Source: Anaerolineaceae bacterium UBA4890 (GTDB lineage Bacteria; Chloroflexota; Anaerolineae; Anaerolineales; Anaerolineaceae). From it: a DNA stretch of 10,085 nt. The notes under the pieces are model-generated. The model was given only the letters and a program-made list of their open reading frames with translations. It was not told where the DNA came from and searched no databases. How positions within the stretch are numbered: the stretch's first letter is position 1; each line of letters starts with the position of its first letter. The translations under genes were made by a program, and so were the position numbers. The stretch spans positions 1-10,085 of the forward strand of contig DHCY01000018.1 in NCBI GenBank assembly GCA_002399085.1, read 5' to 3'. This document shows positions 5,207-10,025 of this stretch, one piece after another.

Positions 5207-5440
5207 ATGGGTAATAAATACCAGGCAGTCAAGCGCATGGAAATGAGCGAGGATGAGCTCACGGAATTTTACAGGCTGCTTTATGCCTGGGAAGACGCGC
5301 GCGACGAGTACATGAAGTGTCTAGGTGGAACGAGCTTTGATCAGGAAGACACGAAGGTAAAGGCAGCTACCTCGGTGGAAGCTAAAAGACAGCTTGAGGA
5401 TTTTGTAAAAGGTTTGAAAAGGGAAGAGGTGACCGAATGA
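5207..5440 (+). CDS. Small acidic helical protein of unknown function (77 aa)
   Basis: GAAGGAGA (5193-5200) sits 6 nt before ATG 5207, which is why I prefer this start to the upstream GTG at 5183, which overlaps the previous gene. The product is helical and charged (KYQAVKRMEMSEDELTEFYRLLYAWEDARDEYMKCL, later VEAKRQLEDFVKGLKREEVTE), with no membrane segment. The stop overlaps the ASCH gene start as ATGA (5437-5440), so the two are coupled. No family is recognised. Confidence 0.65.
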   Translation: MGNKYQAVKRMEMSEDELTEFYRLLYAWEDARDEYMKCLGGTSFDQEDTKVKAATSVEAKRQLEDFVKGLKREEVTE

Positions 5441-5943
5441 AAGCAATCAGTATCAAGCAACCCTGGGCGTGGTTGATTGCCAATGGGTATAAAACGGTGG
5501 AGAACAGAAAGTGGTATACCGGGCACCGGGGCGACATTCTGATCCATGCGAGCAAGAGCAAGAAAGATCTGGAAAGGGATCTTGAGTATGTGAGGCAGGT
5601 ATTCAAGATCGGTATTGATCAGGATCAGTTGATCTTTGGTCAGGTACTGGCAGTGGCTGATCTGATTGCTTGTACCAAAGAGCCAAAGGATAGGATTGAT
5701 CAATACTGGCATGACAAGGGACATTTCGCCTGGGTCCTGCGCAGGATCCGGCAGATTGACCCATTTGAGGTACGGGGAAGGCTGAACCTGTTTGAAGTGC
5801 CTTTTAGCTGGGATGAATATCCGGAGCAGATTGGTGAGCCAATTCCAGATAGACGGGCTCTATTAGCGTGTGTTTACGGCGAATTTTCCCAATCGGCTGC
5901 GGGTGATGATGAGCCTGCATTCATACGCAGACAGAAGGCGTAA
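5437..5943 (+). CDS. ASCH-domain protein
   Basis: A 168-residue protein whose first half matches the ASCH fold, a PUA-like beta barrel: SIKQPWAWLI, then GYKTVENRKW (Lys19, Glu22, Arg24), then HRGDILIHAS (Arg31-Gly32, His37). Later strands include LIFGQVLAVADLIAC and FAWVLRRIR, as in phage and bacterial ASCH proteins. By family these bind RNA or modified nucleosides; some are nucleases or amidohydrolases such as YqfB. No substrate can be deduced here. It is coupled by ATGA to the upstream gene, and its stop overlaps the next gene's ribosome site. ASCH proteins are common accessory genes in phage replication regions. Confidence 0.85.
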   Translation: MKAISIKQPWAWLIANGYKTVENRKWYTGHRGDILIHASKSKKDLERDLEYVRQVFKIGIDQDQLIFGQVLAVADLIACTKEPKDRIDQYWHDKGHFAWVLRRIRQIDPFEVRGRLNLFEVPFSWDEYPEQIGEPIPDRRALLACVYGEFSQSAAGDDEPAFIRRQKA

Positions 5944-5950
5944 GGTGGCT

Positions 5951-6163
5951 ATGCCAGAGGAGATAGTAATCATTGAGTGTCAGAAGTGCGGCCAGGAGAT
6001 AGGCAGATTAAGCGAATTCAGAGGTAGGCAAATGCTGATCGTGAATGGGATTGCAACCACCTTTTGGAGGGGTGTTTGCGTGCATTGTGGCAGGGAGTTT
6101 CATTGGGACATGGGAACAAAAGCGCTGGCAGAGTTGATCAATAATAGGGAACAGAAAGAGTAA
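5951..6163 (+). CDS. Zinc-ribbon protein (70 aa)
   Basis: Two CxxC knuckles, Cys10/Cys13 (ECQKCG) and Cys43/Cys46 (VCVHCGREFHW), are separated by a strand-rich stretch, the pattern of a small zinc ribbon binding one structural zinc. I chose ATG 5951 because AAGGTGG (5942-5948) precedes it and overlaps the ASCH stop. The frame extends up to 5870, but that would overlap ASCH by 70 bases and add unstructured residues. It may bind nucleic acid or a protein partner such as RNA polymerase. It is the last gene of this operon. Confidence 0.7.
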   Translation: MPEEIVIIECQKCGQEIGRLSEFRGRQMLIVNGIATTFWRGVCVHCGREFHWDMGTKALAELINNREQKE

Positions 6164-6177
6164 ATCGCTGGTGCAGA

Positions 6178-6206
6178 TTGATTGATCCCCATTAGTACTT
6201 TATACT
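6178..6206 (+). promoter_or_regulatory. Promoter of the Cas2-like gene
   Basis: TTGATT (6178-6183), a 17-bp spacer and TATACT (6201-6206) form a good promoter about 38 bp before ATG 6244. It overlaps the operator-like inverted repeat described separately, so this gene can be switched independently of the operon upstream. Confidence 0.7.
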
Positions 6207-6209
6207 AAT
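6191..6209. promoter_or_regulatory. Operator-like inverted repeat over the Cas2-like gene promoter
   Basis: ATTAGTA (6191-6197), 5 nt, then TACTAAT (6203-6209) is a perfect 7-bp dyad over the spacer and -10. It contains TATACTAAT, the 9-mer also found at both promoters of the repressor/Cro control region. It is the cleanest dyad form of that motif in the window. Confidence 0.55.
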
Positions 6210-6243
6210 TCCGGGAATCGGAATCATATCACGGGAGGGTAAC

Positions 6244-6528
6244 ATGAAGATTTATCTAGTTACGTATGATTTGCATGTAAGGGGACAAAATTATACGGAT
6301 CTATTGGTAAAAATAAAAGAAAGTGCCATGTGGGCAAGGTTATCAGAATCTTCTTATGCTGTTGGAACGGAAAAGACTCCTCAACAACTCTTTGATCACC
6401 TCCAGACTAGTTTGGATAGCAACGATCAACTTTACATTGTCACTATCACAAAACCATATACGGGAGTTGGAACTGAAGAAGTCAATAAGTGGTTAGAAAA
6501 CAATCTGCCAAGCAATTATCATTGGTAG
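6244..6528 (+). CDS. Cas2-like / SinR-family small protein
   Basis: A 94-residue protein with the ferredoxin-like plan of Cas2, VapD and so-called SinR-family proteins: first strand MKIYLVTYDL with Asp9 in the Cas2 position (YD), then VRGQNYTDLLVKIKES, a WARLSESSYAVGTEKTPQQLFDHL segment, SNDQLYIVTIT and a closing WLENNL helix. It most resembles the stand-alone SinR family rather than CRISPR Cas2, and no cas genes or array are present. GGGAGG (6233-6238) lies 5 nt before the ATG. The gene is a complete cassette: own promoter with operator-like dyad, single gene, intrinsic terminator. Cas2/VapD relatives are often nucleases or toxins, but activity here is unproven. Confidence 0.78.
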   Translation: MKIYLVTYDLHVRGQNYTDLLVKIKESAMWARLSESSYAVGTEKTPQQLFDHLQTSLDSNDQLYIVTITKPYTGVGTEEVNKWLENNLPSNYHW

Positions 6529-6555
6529 TGTAGACTAACATTTACCGATTCCCAG

Positions 6556-6592
6556 CCAACCAACGACTCTTTTTGTTCGTTGGTTGGTTTTT
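6556..6592 (+). terminator. Rho-independent terminator after the Cas2-like gene
   Basis: CCAACCAACGA (6556-6566) and TCGTTGGTTGG (6577-6587) form a perfect 11-bp stem with a 10-nt loop, followed by a five-T run (6588-6592). Its stem core CCAACCAAC resembles that of the terminator at 8526. Confidence 0.92.
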
Positions 6593-6621
6593 GTATAGCA
6601 ATTGGAACAGGCAGGTATAAT
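6591..6621 (+). promoter_or_regulatory. Candidate methyltransferase promoter
   Basis: TATAAT at 6616-6621 is a perfect -10, 40 bp before the methyltransferase ATG. The best -35 is TTGTAT (6591-6596) at a long 19-bp spacing, so the promoter may be weak. It lies immediately after the terminator, which supports a separate transcript. Confidence 0.5.
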
Positions 6622-6660
6622 GTTGGTACCACAGACACAAACAAACCAGGAGGGCTGATG

Positions 6661-8136
6661 ATGAACACACTTTATTACGGGGATAATCTCGAAATATTGA
6701 GAAACAAAATCCCGGATAACAGTATAGATCTTTGCTATATAGATCCGCCTTTCAACTCCAAGAGATCTTATTTTCAGATTTATAACAATATCGGGGGAAG
6801 TGAGGACAAGGCACAGGCACAGGCTTTTGTGGATACCTGGAGCTGGGACACAGTCGCAGAGCAGGGTTATTCTGAAATTACTACAAACTTTGGAGGACGC
6901 TTTACCCGCCAGATCATTGAACTGATCAAGGGATTAGAGTTGGTTTTGGGCGGAAAAACAGATAACGATCTGTTGGCCTACTTGGTCCATATGACCTTGC
7001 GAGTGACCGAGATTTTCAGGGTCCTAAAACCTACCGGGAGTTTTTATCTACACTGCGATCCAACCGCTAGTCATTACTTAAAACTGGTGCTGGATGCAGT
7101 CTTTGTTAGTCAGGGTGGAGATTTTCAAAATGAAATAATCTGGTGTTATGGGTCGGGCGGAGCTACAAAAAGGCGCTATTCAAGAAAACATGATGTTATT
7201 TTTTTCTATACCAAAACCGATACTTTTAAGTTCAATGTTGATTCCGTCAGAGAGCCTTATTCATCTCCAGAAAAATCCATGACCCCTAAAATTGTTGGGG
7301 GTAAGAGTTACACCAAAATGAATCCTTTGGGGCGAATACCTTTTGACTGGTGGCAAATACCCATCATTACCAACTCAGCTAAAGAGCGCATGGGTTACCC
7401 AACCCAAAAACCTGAAGCCCTGCTGGAACGGATTATCAAAGCCAGCAGTAATCCGGGTGATGTTGTCTTGGATGCTTATTGTGGATGTGGCACAACCGTC
7501 GCTGTAGCGAACCGCCTTGACCGCCAATGGATTGGCATTGATATTACTTATCACTCAATTGGTCTAATCTTGAAACGCCTTGCTGGTCCTAATAACGACA
7601 AGCCACCAGTTGATGTTGTCGTGGACGGAATACCGCAAGATGTTGAAAGCGCACGAGCTCTAGCAAACCGGAATGATGACAGGGTTCGCAAAGAATTTGA
7701 AAAATGGGCAGTTCTTACCTACACAAACAACCGGGCTGTGATTAATGAGAAAAAGGGTGCAGATAAGGGTATTGACGGGGTTGTCTACTTTGCTTCAGGA
7801 CCCGGGAAAACTGAGCGCATGGTAATTCAGGTGAAATCAGGTGGAGCGGATCGGGGCACGATTGCCAAACTCAAAGGGGATATGCAACGAGAAAAGGCAG
7901 AGCTTGCCCTGCTTATCACTATGGACGAACCTACAAAACCCATGATCTCAGAAGCTAAATCTGTTGGGGTATATGAGCACGTTCTAATGGGTCGCTGTTA
8001 TGACCGCATCCGGATTGTTACTGTAAGAGAGATGATTGAACAAGGAGCTCGCATTGATCTGCCCTTATCCTATGCTGCAATAAAGCCGGGAAATAAAACA
8101 GAGGGTAGCCAACAGCTAGAAATTGATTTGGAATAA
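6661..8136 (+). CDS. DNA methyltransferase fused to Mrr-like nuclease domain
   Basis: A 491-residue protein. The methyltransferase half is beta-class in order: motif IV DPPF (28-31) first, then a target-recognition region (about 140-240), motif X (GYPTQKPEALLERII, 245-259) and the SAM-binding motif I (DAYCGCGTT, 271-279). DPPF points to an amino-methyltransferase acting on adenine N6 or cytosine N4. The C-terminal part (about 342-465) looks like an Mrr-type PD-(D/E/Q)xK nuclease fold: KGIDGVVYF (Asp372), MVIQVKSG (Gln390-x-Lys392) and a following helix-strand pair (MQREKAELALLITM). By family Mrr-like domains cut modified or foreign DNA. ATG 6661 is preferred over 6658 because AGGAGG (6648-6653) is 7 nt away. 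It could be a single-chain restriction-modification enzyme or a phage self-protection methylase. The recognition site is unknown. Confidence 0.88.
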   Translation: MNTLYYGDNLEILRNKIPDNSIDLCYIDPPFNSKRSYFQIYNNIGGSEDKAQAQAFVDTWSWDTVAEQGYSEITTNFGGRFTRQIIELIKGLELVLGGKTDNDLLAYLVHMTLRVTEIFRVLKPTGSFYLHCDPTASHYLKLVLDAVFVSQGGDFQNEIIWCYGSGGATKRRYSRKHDVIFFYTKTDTFKFNVDSVREPYSSPEKSMTPKIVGGKSYTKMNPLGRIPFDWWQIPIITNSAKERMGYPTQKPEALLERIIKASSNPGDVVLDAYCGCGTTVAVANRLDRQWIGIDITYHSIGLILKRLAGPNNDKPPVDVVVDGIPQDVESARALANRNDDRVRKEFEKWAVLTYTNNRAVINEKKGADKGIDGVVYFASGPGKTERMVIQVKSGGADRGTIAKLKGDMQREKAELALLITMDEPTKPMISEAKSVGVYEHVLMGRCYDRIRIVTVREMIEQGARIDLPLSYAAIKPGNKTEGSQQLEIDLE

Positions 8137-8202
8137 TTTAAGGTTTCTCGCTAGTGTTTTTGCAGAAAATGGTGGGGCGGTATAGTAGAATATCACTACA
8201 TT

Positions 8203-8275
8203 CTCCCCGTAGCTCAAGGGATAGAGTAGATACCTGCTAAGTATACGGTTGCGCGTTCGAATCGCGCCGGGGAGA
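8203..8275 (+). tRNA. tRNA with GCU anticodon on an Arg-like class I body
   Basis: A complete 73-nt cloverleaf: acceptor CTCCCCG/CGGGGAG (8203-8209 with 8268-8274), D arm GCTC/GAGT, anticodon loop CTGCTAA (8234-8240) on ATAC/GTAT with a G/A mismatch at the top, a 5-nt variable loop, and T arm GCGCG-TTCGAAT-CGCGC (8251-8267). Discriminator A8275; CCA is not encoded. Anticodon GCT reads serine AGC/AGU, but bacterial serine tRNAs have a long variable arm and this one does not. The body (GGATAGAG..., loop CTNCTAA, A73) resembles tRNA-Arg(UCU) with U34 changed to G. A plausible -10, TATAGT (8181-8186), precedes it. Confidence 0.85.
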
Positions 8276-8288
8276 TTGTAACATTGAC

Positions 8289-8317
8289 TTGCACATTATC
8301 CAGAAAAATGCTATACT
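8289..8317 (+). promoter_or_regulatory. Promoter downstream of the tRNA
   Basis: TTGCAC (8289-8294), a 17-bp spacer and TATACT (8312-8317) predict transcription from about 8324. The transcript would begin with the sequence antisense to the tRNA anticodon arm. No convincing protein gene follows it. Confidence 0.6.
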
Positions 8318-8321
8318 TTTT

Positions 8322-8348
8322 TTAGCAGGTATCTAACCCATTGAGTTA
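8322..8348 (-). pseudogene. Inverted degenerate copy of the tRNA 5' half
   Basis: Read on the minus strand this segment gives TAACTCAATGGGT then TAGATACCTGCTAA. It matches the tRNA D arm and anticodon arm (8210-8240) with about four bases lost between. The last 14 bases are identical to tRNA positions 8227-8240 and include the GCT anticodon. The anticodon stem continues on the minus strand as GTAT after a loop lengthened by an A-run. No acceptor or T arm is present, so it is a tRNA remnant or a purpose-made antisense element. Confidence 0.6.
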
Positions 8349-8430
8349 GACCAAAATGACAAATAAGCGCCCCGCTTGCAACTTGTCAGCCTCCGCCCTC
8401 TGACTCCCCCTCAGGGGCGGTGTGCTTTAA
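8324..8430 (+). ncRNA. Candidate small RNA with tRNA-antisense 5' end
   Basis: This is predicted from the promoter at 8289-8317. The RNA would start AGCAGGTATCTA, complementary to the tRNA anticodon arm, then carry AAGCG-CCC-CGCTT (8365-8377) and a strong hairpin, CCGCCC-T-CTGA / TCAG-GGGCGG (8393-8420), as a possible 3' end. Only a weak T-rich stretch follows the hairpin (TGTGCTTTAA), so the end point is uncertain. A 15-codon frame from ATG 8356 exists without a ribosome site. Confidence 0.35.
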
Positions 8431-8456
8431 TGGGTGTTTCCATCCAGTCAAATCAC

Positions 8457-8485
8457 TTGCAATAGACCCCTATATCTGGTATTAT
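8457..8485 (+). promoter_or_regulatory. Late-type promoter before the holin-like genes
   Basis: TTGCAA (8457-8462), a 17-bp spacer and TATTAT (8480-8485), with TGG directly before the -10 (extended -10). TATATCTGG occurs in the spacer (8471-8479) and again at 8502-8510, about 31 bp apart and just after the expected start near 8492. These repeats could bind a regulator. The transcript meets a terminator about 80 nt later. Confidence 0.65.
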
Positions 8486-8510
8486 ATTAGGTAGAAAACC
8501 GTATATCTGG
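8471..8510 (+). repeat. Direct repeat TATATCTGG around the late-type promoter
   Basis: Two exact 9-bp copies lie at 8471-8479 and 8502-8510, flanking the -10 and the start site at a spacing of 31 bp (about three turns). Confidence 0.6.
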
Positions 8511-8525
8511 CGTTTGTTGGCTTCC

Positions 8526-8574
8526 AACCAACCATTGATCTTGAGAGAGATCGCGTGGTTGGTTTTTCTTTTTT
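8526..8574 (+). terminator. Intrinsic terminator ahead of the holin-like genes
   Basis: AACCAACCA (8526-8534) pairs with TGGTTGGTT (8556-8564), with an inner GATC/GATC stem (8537-8540, 8549-8552), followed by a T-rich tract (8563-8574). An upstream hairpin, GTTGG-CTT-CCAAC (8516-8528), shares bases with the left arm and could act as an antiterminator. Confidence 0.88.
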
Positions 8575-8598
8575 AATTCCTGGAAGACCAGGAGAAGG

Positions 8599-8943
8599 AT
8601 GGAGTTGATGCAACCAATTGAATTTACCCCTGAGAAGATCATCGCTGTGATCGCTGTGATCGCAAGCCTATTGGCATCTTACTTTCCGGCACTGTCGACC
8701 TGGTATGCAGGTTTGAGGTCGGAGATCAAGAGCGGGATCATGATCGGTGGGATGGCGATCGTTACTGTAACGATCTTCCTACTGGTCAACAACGGACTGA
8801 TCCCATCCGATAGCCCGATAACATGGCAACGGGCGCTCTATGCGTTTGTTCAGGCTTTGATCTTTAATGCTGGTGCTTACATCGTTTCACCCCAGACCAG
8901 CAAGGTCAAGCAGGTCAAGGCTGCGCGGGACTTTATTATCTAA
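8599..8943 (+). CDS. Holin-like membrane protein (114 aa)
   Basis: Three hydrophobic helices are visible: about residues 13-32 (KIIAVIAVIASLLASYFPAL), 45-64 (SGIMIGGMAIVTVTIFLLVN) and 80-96 (LYAFVQALIFNAGAYIV), followed by a basic tail (SKVKQVKAARD). Size, helix number and charged C-terminus fit a class I holin, which forms holes in the inner membrane at lysis. ATG 8599 follows GGAG (8591-8594) at a short spacing; ATG 8608 is an in-frame alternative, a dual-start layout that some holins use for timing control. It is first in a three-gene membrane cluster after the late-type promoter and terminator. No endolysin is seen in the window, so the holin call rests on topology and position. Confidence 0.65.
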   Translation: MELMQPIEFTPEKIIAVIAVIASLLASYFPALSTWYAGLRSEIKSGIMIGGMAIVTVTIFLLVNNGLIPSDSPITWQRALYAFVQALIFNAGAYIVSPQTSKVKQVKAARDFII

Positions 8944-9249
8944 ATGGACTTGGCCATCCAGGAGCTGGTTGCAGACGTGCTGGCATGGGTGTTGGCAATT
9001 GTCTGCCTGACATTTATGGTTATGAATGTAAGGGCGATCCGGAAGAATCCGAAATCGCCCTTCCGGTTTTTCTGGATGGTGCAGCTTATCCCCTTAGGTT
9101 ATGGGGTAGTTGAGTTTGCAAATGCAGCAACTACGCATGAATCGATTGGAAAGATCGACGGGCGGGCGGCTGTTTTGATGATCATTATGATCGCGTTGGC
9201 TGAACGGATCGCGCTTGTGAGGAATCATAGTGATGGTTCCTGCGATTAG
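8944..9249 (+). CDS. Small multi-pass membrane protein (101 aa)
   Basis: ATG 8944 directly follows the TAA of the holin-like gene, with no separate ribosome site, so translation is probably coupled. Hydrophobic segments lie at about residues 10-28, 42-58 and 74-91, with a basic loop (RAIRKNPKSPFR) after the first that should be cytoplasmic. It overlaps the next gene by 17 nt. It could be a second holin, an antiholin or another lysis-module component. I recognise no specific family. Confidence 0.6.
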   Translation: MDLAIQELVADVLAWVLAIVCLTFMVMNVRAIRKNPKSPFRFFWMVQLIPLGYGVVEFANAATTHESIGKIDGRAAVLMIIMIALAERIALVRNHSDGSCD

Positions 9250-9688
9250 CGCTGAGACCTGGACAATCATCCTGGCGGCATCGATCCCGGTATTGACAGC
9301 AGTTGGGTCGATTGTGACAGCGATTGTGACAACTTCACATTCAGCTTCGAAGGAGCAGGTGAAGGAGCTGAAGGAGTGGATCGCAACGATGGATAAGAGG
9401 CTTGATGATGAAGTCGAAGCAAACAAAAAGATGAAGGCGGAGCTGGATGAATATCAGACAGAACGCGATCAGTACCGGGAAGAGGCACGGAAATTGAGCG
9501 AGGATGTGGAAACATTATCGGCTCAATTGAAAGAGAAGACATCAAAAGTGGCGGAGCAGGATAAGAAGATCCGGGAACAGGATAAGAAGATCCGGGAGCA
9601 AGACCAGCAGATTGCTACGATGGGTCGGGAGATTGAGAGCCTGAGACTGGAAGTAAAGCGGCTGGTGGGAGGGGATTGTGGCGAATAA
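9233..9688 (+). CDS. Membrane-anchored coiled-coil protein
   Basis: A 151-residue protein with one N-terminal helix (about residues 10-33, TIILAASIPVLTAVGSIVTAIVTT), then an almost continuous coiled coil to about residue 145 (KEQVKELKEWIATMDKRLDDEVEANKKM... QLKEKTSKVAEQ...). Near the end a seven-residue unit EQDKKIR is repeated in tandem. GAGGAA (9219-9224) lies 8 nt before ATG 9233; GTG 9230 is an alternative. In this position after two holin-like proteins it could serve like an inner-membrane spanin or a holin partner. In a Chloroflexota host, where the envelope lacks a typical outer membrane, that role is uncertain. Confidence 0.65.
   Translation: MVPAISAETWTIILAASIPVLTAVGSIVTAIVTTSHSASKEQVKELKEWIATMDKRLDDEVEANKKMKAELDEYQTERDQYREEARKLSEDVETLSAQLKEKTSKVAEQDKKIREQDKKIREQDQQIATMGREIESLRLEVKRLVGGDCGE
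9554..9616 (+). repeat. 21-bp tandem repeat coding heptads
   Basis: Two copies of GARCAGGATAAGAAGATCCG plus G (9554-9574 and 9575-9595) differ at one base. A third, diverged copy follows (9596-9616). Each codes one coiled-coil heptad, EQDKKIR, so copy-number change would lengthen the coil by two helical turns without breaking register. Confidence 0.8.
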
Positions 9689-10025
9689 ACCACTGCAACC
9701 CTGCTCGTATCCTGGTTGTCCCAACCTTGTTACGAGTGGACGGTGCCCGGTGCATGCGGCTTCATCTGCAGGTGGATGGAAGAGAGACCGGAGCCGGCAG
9801 AGGTTGTACGACCGAAGGTGGCAGAAATTCCGGGCAGCATTCCTAGCGGAGCACCCTTGGTGTGCTTCGTGTGAGCGCATAGGCATTATGACACCAGCAG
9901 AACATGTGGACCATGTTACGCCGCACAAAGGAGACCCAAAAATGTTCTGGGAAGGCCCTTTCCAGGCGTTGTGCGCGAGCTGTCACTCGAAGAAGACAGT
10001 CGAAGAGATGGGGAGGGGGGGATGA
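9678..10025 (+). CDS. Phage HNH endonuclease
   Basis: A 115-residue HNH protein of the type found next to phage terminase genes. An N-terminal zinc knuckle uses Cys9, Cys14, Cys23 and His26 (CSYPGC...GRCPVH). The nuclease core has CASC (62-65), the catalytic VDH (77-79, HVDHVTPHKGD) and CASCHSKKT (99-107) for the structural zinc. Relatives usually have Asn before LQ/WQ-ALC, whereas here the sequence is GPFQALC, so the middle N of HNH seems replaced. By family such enzymes assist terminase in cutting DNA for packaging, as HK97 gp74 does. GTG 9678 follows GGGAGGGG (9667-9674) and overlaps the previous gene by 11 nt. The stop overlaps the next start (ATGA). Confidence 0.88.
   Translation: MANKPLQPCSYPGCPNLVTSGRCPVHAASSAGGWKRDRSRQRLYDRRWQKFRAAFLAEHPWCASCERIGIMTPAEHVDHVTPHKGDPKMFWEGPFQALCASCHSKKTVEEMGRGG

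Noticed and set aside
6244..6528. True CRISPR Cas2
   Set aside because: There are no repeats, spacers, Cas1 or other cas genes nearby, and the sequence style fits stand-alone SinR-type relatives better.
8203..8275. The tRNA as the phage attachment site
   Set aside because: No second copy of its 3' end or a core duplication is visible, and the integrase is 5 kb away. An att site cannot be supported.
8356..8403. 15-codon frame MTNKRPACNLSASAL
   Set aside because: It has no ribosome site and no sign of conservation; mentioned only within the candidate small RNA.
8322..8420. A second complete tRNA gene after the first
   Set aside because: Only D-arm and anticodon-arm similarity is present, on the minus strand. 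There is no acceptor or T arm.
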